Positions 53,357-62,491 of a stretch of 64,000 nucleotides of DNA are shown here, one piece after another. Source of the stretch: CAYPGJ01 sp964638515 (GTDB lineage: Bacteria; Planctomycetota; Phycisphaerae; Phycisphaerales; UBA1924); contig CAZWZL010000004.1 of assembly GCA_964638515.1 (NCBI GenBank), forward strand, positions 44,885 through 108,884, written 5' to 3'. How positions within the stretch are numbered: the first letter of the stretch is position 1; each line of letters starts with the position of its first letter. Below the pieces are notes generated by a model. That model did no database searches and was not told where the DNA came from. It saw only the letters and a program-made list of their open reading frames with translations. Both the position numbers and the translations under genes were made by a program.

Positions 53357-55252
53357 TCACCTTAGCACATCCGCCCCGCCGCGCGCCCCGACCTTCAACT
53401 CCGCCGTGCCGACCGGCCGAACCCACCTCCCGACGTCCGCCGTCGGGTCCTTCTTCCGAATCGCCGCCGCGATCAGCCCCATGAACAGCGGCTGCGGCCG
53501 CAGCGGGCGACCCGTCAGCTCCGGGTGATACTGCGAGCCGAGAAAGAACGGGTGACGCACGGGCGAGCCGCTCTCCATCCCCGGCAGCTCCATCACTTGC
53601 ATGATCGGGTGATTCGGATGCCGTCCCGAGAACACCATCCCCGCCGCTTCGAGCTGCTCCACGAACCGGGGCTCAACCTCGTAGCGATGCCGGAACCGCT
53701 CGCGCACCATCGTCGCGCCGCCGTACAACCAGCTCGCGAGGCTCCCCTCTCGCAGCAGCACGTCCTGCCCGCCCAGGCGCATCGTTCCGCCCAGACGCTC
53801 GATCTTCTTCTGCTCCGGAAGCTCGCTGATCACCGCCTGCGAACTGCCCGGGTCGAACTCCGTCGAGTTCGCGCCCTCGAGCCCGAGCACGTTCCTCGCA
53901 AACTCGATCACCGCAATCTGGAACCCAAGGCAGATCCCGAGGTACGGCACGCCCTGCTCCCGACAGTGCCGCGCGCACGCGATCTTGCCCTCAACCCCTC
54001 GAGATCCGAACCCACCGGGCACGATCACGCCGTCCAGATCCTTGAGATGCGTGGCCACGTTCCCGCCCGTGATGTCGTCCGTCTCGATCCACTCGAGCGA
54101 CACCTCGCACCCCAGGTGCGAACCGCAGTGCTCCACGGCCTTGTCGATCGAGGCGTACGCGTCCCGCAGCGCCGCGTACTTGCCCGTCAGCCCCACCCGA
54201 ATCCGCCGCGACTTCGGCGCCGAGAGCGAGCGCGAGAACTCCATCCACTCGTCCCGCGCCGCGTCTTCCTGGGCAGGGTCCACCCGGTCGTGCAGGCCCA
54301 GCACGCTCAGGATCTCCCGATCCGTCCCCGCGCGACGAATCGCGTCCGGAATCACGTAGATGCTCGAGCGATCGTGCATGCTCACCACACGGCGCAGCGG
54401 CACGTTCGAGAACATCGCGATCTTCTGCATCACCGTCTGCGTGCACGGGCTGCTCGCGCGGCACGCGAGAATATGCGGCTGCACCCCGGCTTCCATGAGC
54501 CGCTTGATCCCCAGCTGCGCCGCCTTGCTCTTCTGCTCCCCCAGCGCCGGCGGCTCGATCACGTACGTGAGCGCCACAAAGCACGTCGAGCCCTCCCCCT
54601 CCTCGAACGCAAGCTCGCGCAGCGCCTCAATGTAGAACGCGTTCTCGTAATCCCCAACCGTTCCCCCGACCTCCACGAACACCACGTCCGCCGGGTGCTT
54701 CCCGTCCCCGCGCATGGCCAGCTCGCGCAGCTTCCGCTTCACCTCCCCCGTCACGTGCGGGATCATCTGCACGTCGCGCCCGAGATACCCGCCCTTGCGC
54801 TCCCGCTCCAGAATCTCGGTGAACACCTGCCCCGCCGTCACGAAGTTCTGACGCGACAGGTTCTGGTCGAGCATCCGCTCATACGTCCCCAGATCCATGT
54901 CGCACTCCGTCCCGTCATCCAGAACGAAGACCTCCCCATGCCGGAACGGGTTCAGCGTCCCCGAATCGACGTTGAGATACCCCTCCATCTTGATCGGCGC
55001 GACCACCAGCCCTTTGTCCTTGAGCAGCTTCGCCACGCTCGAGGCGAAAATCCCCTTCCCCAGGCCGGACATCACCGTCCCCATCACCACGACGTACTTG
55101 TGCCGCCCCTTGCGGTACCCCTCCGGCGTCGGCGAATAGAACTCAGTGGTCTGCGACGAATGCCCCGGCGTCGCGAGCAAATCCGTCCCGCACAACGACA
55201 CCCCACCCGCACCTTCGCGCGGGCCCGACGATGATGCTTCCGAGACGGGCAT
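53357..55252 (-). CDS. pyrG: CTP synthase, divergent
   Basis: Makes CTP from UTP, ATP and glutamine. 631 residues against about 540 in E. coli. After a 50-residue extension the amidoligase domain starts with KYVVVMGTVMSGLGKGIFAS (canonical GGVVSSLGKG), KMEGYLNVDSGTLNPFRHGE (canonical KxDPYxNVDPGTMSPxxHGE), CDMDLGTYERML and VEVGGTVGDYE. The C-terminal glutaminase has the nucleophile in YLGICLGFQIA (about 440) and the His/Glu in GSQYHPELTGRP (about 574). ATG at 55252 gives a long N-terminus with no fold signal, so a later non-ATG start may be real. It would feed CTP to rfbF and kdsB as well as general metabolism. Confidence 0.92.
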   Translation of the reverse strand: MPVSEASSSGPREGAGGVSLCGTDLLATPGHSSQTTEFYSPTPEGYRKGRHKYVVVMGTVMSGLGKGIFASSVAKLLKDKGLVVAPIKMEGYLNVDSGTLNPFRHGEVFVLDDGTECDMDLGTYERMLDQNLSRQNFVTAGQVFTEILERERKGGYLGRDVQMIPHVTGEVKRKLRELAMRGDGKHPADVVFVEVGGTVGDYENAFYIEALRELAFEEGEGSTCFVALTYVIEPPALGEQKSKAAQLGIKRLMEAGVQPHILACRASSPCTQTVMQKIAMFSNVPLRRVVSMHDRSSIYVIPDAIRRAGTDREILSVLGLHDRVDPAQEDAARDEWMEFSRSLSAPKSRRIRVGLTGKYAALRDAYASIDKAVEHCGSHLGCEVSLEWIETDDITGGNVATHLKDLDGVIVPGGFGSRGVEGKIACARHCREQGVPYLGICLGFQIAVIEFARNVLGLEGANSTEFDPGSSQAVISELPEQKKIERLGGTMRLGGQDVLLREGSLASWLYGGATMVRERFRHRYEVEPRFVEQLEAAGMVFSGRHPNHPIMQVMELPGMESGSPVRHPFFLGSQYHPELTGRPLRPQPLFMGLIAAAIRKKDPTADVGRWVRPVGTAELKVGARGGADVLR

Positions 55253-55345
55253 TCCCTATCGTACCCGCGCCGCGCCCACTCACAAGTCCCCCCGACGCCC
55301 GATACATTTTCGCCGTCTCTCCAACACCCTCTTGTGGAGTCCCGA

Positions 55346-57958
55346 ATGTCACGCTCGACCCGTTCCGCGACCTTCGCCGCTGCGCTCCTCGGATGCCTCG
55401 CCGCTGCGTCCGCCGCTCCCTTCGACGCGCAGTCCGGAAAGGACGTCCGGAACTACCCCCCGGATCGCCGCGCCGACCTCCAACGCATGATCCTCCGCAT
55501 CGACATCCCCGACATGAGCGTCCCGCGATTTTCCGCCAACATGACGCTCTCCCTCATCCCCTCAGCCACGCCGCTCGCCTCGCTCTCTCTAGACGCGCCT
55601 TTCCTGCGCATCGAGTCTGTCTCACGTCGCGGCGAAGAGCTCGCCTTCTCGCACGATGGCCAGACCCTCGACATCGCCTTCGATCCACCACTCCCCCCAG
55701 CCGCCGAGGCCGCCATCGACATCGCCTATGTCTGCGAAGACCCCGCCGACGGCCTCATCTGGACCCTCACGCCGCCCTCCGACCTGGCCAAGGCCGATGC
55801 CTTCGCGCCCCAGATCCACACCCAGGGCCAACCCGAGTCCAACCGCTACTGGTTCCCCACACACGATTCCCCCAACGAACGACTCGCCACCGAGCTCATC
55901 GTCACGGTCCCGCAGGGCTTCATCGTGTCCTCCAACGGACGGCTCGCCTCCTCCAGCACAGCCAACGCGCGCACCACGGCACACTGGGTCCAGGACCTCC
56001 CCCACCCCGCCTACCTCGTCTCGCTCGTCGTCGGGAAGTTCGACGTCATCGACCTGGCCCAACCCGGCGCCCGCACGCCCCTCCCCGTCTACGTGCCGCC
56101 CGGCCTGGCCAACCTCGTGCAGGGCACCTACGGCCGCACCGGTGAAATGGTCCGCGTTTTCGAAGAACGCTTCGACGAGCCCTACCCCTGGGACCGCTAC
56201 GCCCAGCTCGTCCTGTGGAACTTTCAGGCCGGCGGCATGGAGAACACCTCCGCCACGTCGCTTTACGACACCGCCGTGCTCGACCAGCGCGCCGTCGCCG
56301 ACAAGCAGGACATCGAATCCCTCATCGCCCACGAACTCGGCCATCAGTGGTTCGGCGACCTCCTCACCTGCAACTCGTGGGAGCACCTCTGGCTCAACGA
56401 AGGCTTCGCCTCCTACCTCGAATCCATCTGGTTCGAGGCCCGCGACGGCTACGACCCCGGATACCTCGAAGACGTCTGGGCCACGCTCCGAGGCATCGCC
56501 CGCAGCGACCGCCTCTCCGCCGACGACAAATCCACGCCCCCCCCGGCCATGGTCTCCAACGTCTGGGATCACCCCGACGAAACCTTTCGCCGGCGATCCA
56601 ACCCCTATCCCAAGGGCGCCTCGACACTCCACATGCTCCGCCTGCTGCTCTCTGACGAAGTCTTCTTTGCCGGCGTCGCCGACTACGTCGACCGACACCG
56701 ACTCTCGACCGTGGACACCGATGACTTCCGCAAAGCCCTCGAGCGCGCCTCCGGTCGCTCCCTCCAGCAGTTCTTCGATCAGTGGACCCGTCGCCCCGGC
56801 ACGCCGCAGCTCACGCTCTCGGCGTCCTGGAAGGAATCCTCTCGGACGCTCTCGCTGTCCGTTGAGCAGACCCAACGCATCGACGCAGACCTCCCGGCCT
56901 ACGCCTTCTCTCTGCCCGTGCACATCCGCGCCGGTGGCGAAACACGCATCATCAACATCGACGTGAACGCGCGCCGTCACGAACGCACCATCGAACTTTC
57001 CGCCGAACCCGAATTCGTCGCGTTCGATCCCCACCTCTCCGTCCTGGCCAACCCCAGCTTCCGCGTCCCGGCCTCGTGGCTCATCGACCAGCTCCACCAG
57101 GGCCCGACCATCGCCTCCCGCCTCGACGCCGCCCGCGCCCTCCGAAACAACCCAGGCAAGCCGACCCTCGACGCGCTTGCGCAGGTCCTCACCAACGACA
57201 GCATCCACCACCGACTCCGCCGCGTCGCCGCGGACTCACTCGCCGCACTCTCCGCCGACGACCACCTCTTCGACGCGATCCCCTCCACCATCTCCGACCC
57301 TCGAGTCCACGCGGCCACCCTCGACGCCCTCTCCACCGCCGCCCCTCGCCGTGCCGAATCTGTCTCGCTCTTTGCACGCCTCGCCGCCGACGAGCAGGCG
57401 CCCTACGCGGTCCGCTCCGCCGCCATCGAAGCCCTCGGCGCCACACGCGACACGGCCCACATCCCCGTGATCACAGCAGCCCTCACCGCGCGCTCACAGT
57501 CCGACACTGTCCGACAGCACGCCCTCTCCGCGCTCGCGCGCATCGACGCCAAGGAATCCCTCGACGCCGTCATCCCCTACGTCTCCATCGCGTTCTACGC
57601 CCGCACCCGCGCCGTCGCCTTCTCCGCCCTCTCCACCCTGGCCCACCATGACCCGTCCAAGGCCTTCCTCGCCATCGAGCCCCACCTCACCGACCGCGTC
57701 GAGCGAGTCCGAGGCGCCGCCATCTCCGCCATGTCCGCCGTGAAAGACCAGCGCGCCGTCGACGCCCTCCGAGCACGCGCCTCAGCCGAGCCGCTCGAGA
57801 ACTTCCGCGACCGCGCGCGCCGCGCCGCAGACCGCGCCGCCGGTCTCCTGGCCGGCGACGACAACGAATCGCTCCGCGCCGAACTCGGACGCATCTCCCG
57901 CGAACTCGCCGATCTCAAGAAGTCCGTCGACAAGGGCGGCGCCGAAGAGAAGCACTAA
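55346..57958 (+). CDS. M1-family metallo-aminopeptidase with HEAT-like C-terminus
   Basis: 870 residues, exported (signal peptide SATFAAALLGCLAAASAAP). The catalytic domain has the substrate-binding FQAGGMENTSAT (about 295) in the place of GAMEN, and the gluzincin motif LIAHELGHQWFGD (first His near 329) with the third ligand in WLNEGFASYLES. The last 250 residues are alpha-helical repeats of the HEAT type (VTAALTARSQSDTVRQHALS, DRVERVRGAAISAMSAVKD). ATG at 55346 with GGAG 6 nt upstream. It would digest peptides outside the cytoplasm. Convergent with kdsB; stops overlap by 4 nt. Confidence 0.92.
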   Translation: MSRSTRSATFAAALLGCLAAASAAPFDAQSGKDVRNYPPDRRADLQRMILRIDIPDMSVPRFSANMTLSLIPSATPLASLSLDAPFLRIESVSRRGEELAFSHDGQTLDIAFDPPLPPAAEAAIDIAYVCEDPADGLIWTLTPPSDLAKADAFAPQIHTQGQPESNRYWFPTHDSPNERLATELIVTVPQGFIVSSNGRLASSSTANARTTAHWVQDLPHPAYLVSLVVGKFDVIDLAQPGARTPLPVYVPPGLANLVQGTYGRTGEMVRVFEERFDEPYPWDRYAQLVLWNFQAGGMENTSATSLYDTAVLDQRAVADKQDIESLIAHELGHQWFGDLLTCNSWEHLWLNEGFASYLESIWFEARDGYDPGYLEDVWATLRGIARSDRLSADDKSTPPPAMVSNVWDHPDETFRRRSNPYPKGASTLHMLRLLLSDEVFFAGVADYVDRHRLSTVDTDDFRKALERASGRSLQQFFDQWTRRPGTPQLTLSASWKESSRTLSLSVEQTQRIDADLPAYAFSLPVHIRAGGETRIINIDVNARRHERTIELSAEPEFVAFDPHLSVLANPSFRVPASWLIDQLHQGPTIASRLDAARALRNNPGKPTLDALAQVLTNDSIHHRLRRVAADSLAALSADDHLFDAIPSTISDPRVHAATLDALSTAAPRRAESVSLFARLAADEQAPYAVRSAAIEALGATRDTAHIPVITAALTARSQSDTVRQHALSALARIDAKESLDAVIPYVSIAFYARTRAVAFSALSTLAHHDPSKAFLAIEPHLTDRVERVRGAAISAMSAVKDQRAVDALRARASAEPLENFRDRARRAADRAAGLLAGDDNESLRAELGRISRELADLKKSVDKGGAEEKH

Positions 57959-58698
57959 CGCGTCCTGGCGCTGTACCGCCCCACAAACGCCTCGTACTGC
58001 GCCCGCGTGTCAATCCCCTGCTGTCCCGCGCGCACGATCCCCACCCCGATCGCCCACCCGTGCGCCAGCGCGCGAAGCTGCTCGAGCCGCTCCGCCCGAT
58101 CGAGCCCCGTGGGCGCCAGCCCCGCATACCTCCGCAGCGTCGCCCGTCGATACGCATAGATCCCCACGTGCCGCAGGCGCTCCACCGCCTCCCCGTGCGG
58201 GATCGCGCTCCGCGAAAAATACAACGCCCTCCCGTCCTCCCCCCGCGCCACCTTCACCACATTCGGATTCTCAAACTCCGCCACATCCCGGATCGCGCAC
58301 GCCGCCGTGCCGATCTCCACCTCACGCGCCCCAAAACGCATCGCCCCAACGGCCCCTTCCACCACCTCACTCTCGATCTCCGGCTCATCCCCCTGCACGT
58401 TCACGATCAGCCGCGCATCGTCGATCCCCATCTTCTCCGCGGCCTCATCGATCCGGCTTGTCCCGTTCTCGTGCTCACCCGTCAACACCGCCTCAAACCC
58501 CGCCTCACGCACCACACGCGCGATCTCCTCGCTGTCCGTCGCCGCCACCACCCGCTCCACCACCGCGCAACTCGACGCCGCCTCGCACACGTGCACGATC
58601 AGCGCCTTGCCCGTCTCCGCGAGCAACGCCTTCCGCGGAAGCCGCGTAGACCCCTCCCGCGCGGGAATCATCGCGATCACCCGCTCCACCCCGCTCAC
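57955..58698 (-). CDS. kdsB: CMP-Kdo synthetase (3-deoxy-manno-octulosonate cytidylyltransferase)
   Basis: Activates Kdo with CTP for LPS inner core synthesis; product used by WaaA at the left edge. 247 residues with the KdsB motifs: AMIPAREGSTRLPRKAL, VVAATDSEEIARVV, EHENGTSRIDEAAEKM, LIVNVQGDEPEIE, FSRSAIPHG and HVGIYAYRRATL. GTG at 58698 overlaps the stop of the TPR gene by 4 nt (GTGA). kdsA, kdsC and kdsD are not in this window. Confidence 0.93.
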   Translation of the reverse strand: MSGVERVIAMIPAREGSTRLPRKALLAETGKALIVHVCEAASSCAVVERVVAATDSEEIARVVREAGFEAVLTGEHENGTSRIDEAAEKMGIDDARLIVNVQGDEPEIESEVVEGAVGAMRFGAREVEIGTAACAIRDVAEFENPNVVKVARGEDGRALYFSRSAIPHGEAVERLRHVGIYAYRRATLRRYAGLAPTGLDRAERLEQLRALAHGWAIGVGIVRAGQQGIDTRAQYEAFVGRYSARTR

Positions 58699-60221
58699 CC
58701 GCCGCCCTTCAAGCTCTCCACCAGGCCCTTCAGCTCATCCCGCTTCGCGCGCACGTCCTTGAAGCCGATCTGCTGAATCGCGATCCCCGACGCGATGCGA
58801 TACGCGTCCTCCGCGCTCTTCAGCTCCTTCTGCTCACGAGCCTTCCGCTCCAGCGCCGTCATCAGGTTGTATCGCGTCTCCATCCCGGCGTCCGAATCCG
58901 TGCTCTCCATTGATTCGAGCGCCTCGCGCAGCGTCGACACGGCCTCCTCAAGCCAGCCCACCCGCCCGAACGCCAGCCCGAGGTAGTTCAGCGCGCGCCC
59001 CCGATTCCGCGTGTCGTTCTGCGCTTCCTGGAACAGCGCTATCGCCTCTTCGTTCTCCCCCAGCAGGAAATGACGGATCCCCGTCTCCAGCTTCAGCCCG
59101 AGGTCCGTCGGGTAGTGCTCGATCCGAAGCTTCAACTCCTCGAGCTCCATCCGAACAAACTTCTCGTGCGCCAATCGATGCTCTTCCCCGGCTTTCGCAT
59201 CGCCGCCCTTGGCGCGCTCCTTGAGATCCGCCACTTTCCGCCGCGCGTGGCGCAGCCGAAGCTCGCCCGCCCCCTGCCGGAAACGAAACTCCTTCGTCTC
59301 CTCGAACGCCTTCATCAGCATCTCGAACGCCGTCTTCTCGTCCTCCGGACGACCCCGATCCTGCAACGCCCGCGCATACTTCGCGATCGCGCTCCGATCC
59401 GTCGGGCGATTCTGATAGTCCGCCCGAGCCGACTCCAGCAACCGATCCACCGTCGCCTCGCTCTTCACCAGCCGCTCTTCGTCCTCCAGCCGACGCTGCG
59501 CCTCCACGTCCTTGATGTTCGCCCGGAACCCGCCCTCCTCACCCGAGCGCTCATACCCGCCCCGCGTCATCGTGGCCTGTGCCGCGAGGTTCCTCACCTC
59601 GGCCTCCAGCGCCGCGTCCCCCCCACCGCTCGCCATCAATGCCGCCTCGCCCGCACGCACCGCCAGATCAAACGCCCCCGTCCCCTCCAACACCCCCATC
59701 AGCTTCACCATCTCGCCCTTCTTGATCTTCTCACCCAGCGCCACCGCCAGCACCCGGTCCCCCACCCACTTCCCGGCCTCCTGCAATCCCAACTCTCCCG
59801 CGTACTCCAGCACACGAACCCCGCGCCCCGCATCCCCAGGCTTCACGCCCCAGGCCAGCAGCGACTCCAGATACTTCTCCAGCGCGCCCTTCCCGCCGAA
59901 GTTCGCGCTCTGGTCCTTCGACGGCCTGTCCTTCCCGCTGTCCGAGGCGTACGCCTGCGCCGAACGCAAAAACCCCTCGAGCCCCGCCATGTCCGTCGGG
60001 TCCTGTCGTAATCCCTGCAGCCACAACGTCGTGGCATACTCGTAGTTCGTCGACTCGTGCACCGTCCTCGCACGCTCGAAAAACTTCGCCGCCTTCGCGG
60101 CGTCCGCCTCGTACAACGACGCCCCACCTTCCGCGCTCGGCTCCCCTTCGCCCTTCCCACCCTTCTTGAATCGATCCAGAATCGACAATCCCGATGCCTC
60201 CGCGCTAAACGACAACCCCAC
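58695..60221 (-). CDS. TPR-repeat protein coupled to kdsB
   Basis: 508 residues without a convincing signal peptide. Several TPR-like helix pairs: AKFFERARTVHESTNYEYAT, ALNYLGLAFGRVGWLEEAVS, RYNLMTALERKAREQKEL, and a Lys/Glu-rich middle that may be a coiled coil. GTG at 60221 after GAGGGGTGGG. It is translationally coupled to kdsB, but the family does not name a partner. Probably a scaffold or assembly protein; function unknown. Confidence 0.75.
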   Translation of the reverse strand: MGLSFSAEASGLSILDRFKKGGKGEGEPSAEGGASLYEADAAKAAKFFERARTVHESTNYEYATTLWLQGLRQDPTDMAGLEGFLRSAQAYASDSGKDRPSKDQSANFGGKGALEKYLESLLAWGVKPGDAGRGVRVLEYAGELGLQEAGKWVGDRVLAVALGEKIKKGEMVKLMGVLEGTGAFDLAVRAGEAALMASGGGDAALEAEVRNLAAQATMTRGGYERSGEEGGFRANIKDVEAQRRLEDEERLVKSEATVDRLLESARADYQNRPTDRSAIAKYARALQDRGRPEDEKTAFEMLMKAFEETKEFRFRQGAGELRLRHARRKVADLKERAKGGDAKAGEEHRLAHEKFVRMELEELKLRIEHYPTDLGLKLETGIRHFLLGENEEAIALFQEAQNDTRNRGRALNYLGLAFGRVGWLEEAVSTLREALESMESTDSDAGMETRYNLMTALERKAREQKELKSAEDAYRIASGIAIQQIGFKDVRAKRDELKGLVESLKGGG

Positions 60222-60298
60222 CCCTCACCCGTGCGCATGCTACGAGACCCCGGTTCCCCCCGCCAACACCCGACCCATCCACGAATACACTGCCCGTC

Positions 60299-60862
60299 TT
60301 GAACGTCGACCCGCAAGCACTCCGCGTCCTTTCATGGCCTCACCCGGCCCTGCGCACGCGCGCCGACGATATCCCCGCCATTACCCCCAATACCCGCGAC
60401 GTCGCCCAACGCATGATCGAACTCATGCGCCAGCACGAAGGCATCGGCCTGGCCGCGCCGCAGGTCGGCCTCTCCTGGCGCCTCTTTGTCGCCCACGTCC
60501 CCTTCCACCCCGAGGATGAGCCCTCCCCCGAAGGCCCCGCCCACACCGACCACCCCCTCATCGCCATCAACCCCGTCATCACCGCCCTCGAAGGCCCCCC
60601 CGAGCCCGCCGAGGAGGGCTGCCTCTCTCTCCCCCACATCAACGGCGACGTCCGACGCCCGCCCGTCGTCACCATCACCGCGCTCGCCCTCGACGCCAAG
60701 CCATTCACCCTCCGCGCCACCGGACTCCTGGCGCGCTGCATCCAGCACGAGATCGATCACCTCGACGCCACCCTCATCATCGACCGCTTCTCGCAGATCA
60801 CACGTCTCAAGACCCGGTCCGCCCTCAAAGACCTCGAACGAGCCGCGCGAGAGCGCGCATGA
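60299..60862 (+). CDS. def: Peptide deformylase
   Basis: Removes the formyl group from new proteins. 187 residues with all three motifs: GIGLAAPQVG, EEGCLSLP and QHEIDHLD (Fe/Zn ligands Cys, His, His). TTG at 60299 gives an N-terminus of expected length. The C-terminus is followed by the fmt start with a 4-nt overlap (ATGA), the usual def-fmt operon. An insert between the first two motifs (HPEDEPSPEGPAHTDHP) is slightly longer than in E. coli Def. Confidence 0.95.
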   Translation: MNVDPQALRVLSWPHPALRTRADDIPAITPNTRDVAQRMIELMRQHEGIGLAAPQVGLSWRLFVAHVPFHPEDEPSPEGPAHTDHPLIAINPVITALEGPPEPAEEGCLSLPHINGDVRRPPVVTITALALDAKPFTLRATGLLARCIQHEIDHLDATLIIDRFSQITRLKTRSALKDLERAARERA

Positions 60863-61800
60863 ACATCATCCTCTTCGCCTCCGGCGCGTTCGCCATCCCC
60901 TCACTCGATGCGCTCGCCGCGCGCCACCACATCCCCCTCATCGTCACCCAGCCAGACCGCCCCGCAGGCCGCGGGCTGCACCTGGCGCCAAACCCACTCG
61001 CCGCGCACGCCGCCGCGCATCACCCTTCCATCCCCATCCTCAAAACCGCCGACGCCTCCGCGCCGCCCGATCTCCTGCAACTCCGCGACGCACACGCAGA
61101 CGCCTTCGTCGTCATCGCCTTCGGCCAGAAACTCTCCGCCGAACTCCTCCACGATCGCTTCGCCATCAACCTCCACGCCTCCCTCCTCCCCCGATGGCGA
61201 GGCGCCGCCCCCATCCATCACGCCATCCTTGCCGGTGATGCTCAAACCGGGAACTCCGTCATCACCCTCGCCAACCGAATGGACGCCGGGCTCATTCTCG
61301 CGCAAGCTGCACGTCCCATCCCGCACACCATCACCACTTCTGAGCTCCACGACGCGCTCGCCACCGAGGGCGCGCCCCTCATCCTCGATACGCTCGCCAA
61401 CTTCGAACGCGATACCCTCAACCCGCGCACACAGGACGAAAAACTCGTCACGCCCGCCCCCAAGATCTCGCGCGGCCTCGCCCACATCGACCCCGCCACG
61501 CAACCCGCCGACCTCTGCCGTCGCATCGTCAACGCCCTCTCACCCCGCCCCGGCGTAGCCGCAAACCTGGGCCCCCACCCCCTCAAACTCCTCCGCGCGG
61601 CATCCCCCGCCACCACTTCCCAATCACCTCCCGGCTCGCTCTTCAACCCCGCCGAGGGCCTCGTGGCCTGCGCCGAACGCTCCACACTCCAGCTCCTCGA
61701 CGTCCAGCCCCCCGGCAAGCCCCCCATGCCCTGGCCCGATTTCGCCCGAGGCCGAGCACTCACCCCCGATCTCACCCTCGCATGCGGTCAGCCCTCTTGA
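60859..61800 (+). CDS. fmt: Methionyl-tRNA formyltransferase
   Basis: Formylates initiator Met-tRNA using 10-formyl-THF. 313 residues: IILFASGAFAIPSLDALAAR, VTQPDRPAGRG, ADAFVVIAFGQKLSAELL, INLHASLLPRWRGAAPIHHA (catalytic Asn/His region) and NSVITLANRMDAGLIL in the N-domain, then a smaller C-terminal tRNA-binding domain. The catalytic Asp region reads NRMDAG, consistent with the family. ATG at 60859 overlaps def (ATGA). Its own last 19 bases overlap the next gene. Confidence 0.94.
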   Translation: MNIILFASGAFAIPSLDALAARHHIPLIVTQPDRPAGRGLHLAPNPLAAHAAAHHPSIPILKTADASAPPDLLQLRDAHADAFVVIAFGQKLSAELLHDRFAINLHASLLPRWRGAAPIHHAILAGDAQTGNSVITLANRMDAGLILAQAARPIPHTITTSELHDALATEGAPLILDTLANFERDTLNPRTQDEKLVTPAPKISRGLAHIDPATQPADLCRRIVNALSPRPGVAANLGPHPLKLLRAASPATTSQSPPGSLFNPAEGLVACAERSTLQLLDVQPPGKPPMPWPDFARGRALTPDLTLACGQPS

Positions 61801-62297
61801 CACTCTGGGACCTTCTCTCCCCCGACCGCGCGCCGCGCCCGCGATCCGCGCGCAAGCCCCCCACGCGCGTCAAGCCCGCCGCCCGAAATCAGGCCGCCCT
61901 CGCGCGCTACGAGTCCATCACGCGCCATCTCCTCGCCGAACACAACATCCGCGTCCGCAAGTGGCGCACCTCGATGACCGGCGTCGCATGGCAGGTGCAC
62001 TATCACGACGGCTCCACCACGCGCCTCATCGAAGCCCCGCGCCCCAAGGGGCCGATGTCCGCCGCAGTCTTCCTCCACGAGGTCGGTCATCACGCCATCG
62101 GCTTCTATCGCTACAAGCCCCGCTGCCTCGAAGAGCACCACGCCTGGGCCTGGGCGCTCAACGCCATGCATGCCCACGACATCCCCATCACCGACGGCGT
62201 GCAGCGACGCGTCCGCCTCTCCATGCGCTACGCCATCGCCAAGGCCCAACGCCGAGGCATCAAGTCACTCCCGCCCGAAATGTCCGCGTATCTCTGA
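61782..62297 (+). CDS. Small HExxH-motif protein, putative metalloprotease
   Basis: 171 residues of unknown family. A basic, Pro-rich N-terminus (residues 15-35) is followed by a compact domain with HEVGHH at 99-104 (FLHEVGHHAIGF), a Zn-binding HExxH helix, then LEEHHAWAWAL (117-127) that could supply a third ligand. The length and the HEVGH helix resemble small ImmA/IrrE- or SprT-like zinc proteins without matching either clearly. ATG at 61782 lies inside fmt (19-nt overlap), so it is expressed with def-fmt. Protease activity is an inference from one motif. Confidence 0.6.
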   Translation: MRSALLTLWDLLSPDRAPRPRSARKPPTRVKPAARNQAALARYESITRHLLAEHNIRVRKWRTSMTGVAWQVHYHDGSTTRLIEAPRPKGPMSAAVFLHEVGHHAIGFYRYKPRCLEEHHAWAWALNAMHAHDIPITDGVQRRVRLSMRYAIAKAQRRGIKSLPPEMSAYL

Positions 62298-62311
62298 TCC
62301 GACGCATGTCA

Positions 62312-62331
62312 ACGGCGTGCGCGTGCGCCGT
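62312..62331. terminator. Hairpin between convergent genes
   Basis: ACGGCG and CGCCGT form 6-bp arms with an 8-nt loop, just after the HEVGH-protein stop and before the convergent typA stop at 62492. No T-run follows on either side, so it could help end transcription only weakly. The rest of the 194-nt gap has no gene that I can support. Confidence 0.25.
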
Positions 62332-62491
62332 GACAACCCCTCCCCCCGCCCCCACCGGGCGCGCAGGAGGAATATCGCGCGGCACAAGGAAGGGGGACGC
62401 GACCAGCTACCCACAGACAGAGTCGCGCAGATTCCCTGTGGTGTGCGCAAAGGGCGACTCCAACCCTTTCTCGACCTGACGGCTCCCCCTC

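Noticed and set aside
53525..55234. A 569-codon open frame on the plus strand opposite pyrG
   Set aside because: Low-complexity Arg/His/Leu-rich translation, no motif, and fully antisense to a conserved gene.
62380..62480. A possible RNA gene after the HEVGH-motif gene (GGGCGACTCCAACCC resembles a tRNA 3' segment)
   Set aside because: No acceptor, D or anticodon arm can be folded around it; only the T-loop-like words match.
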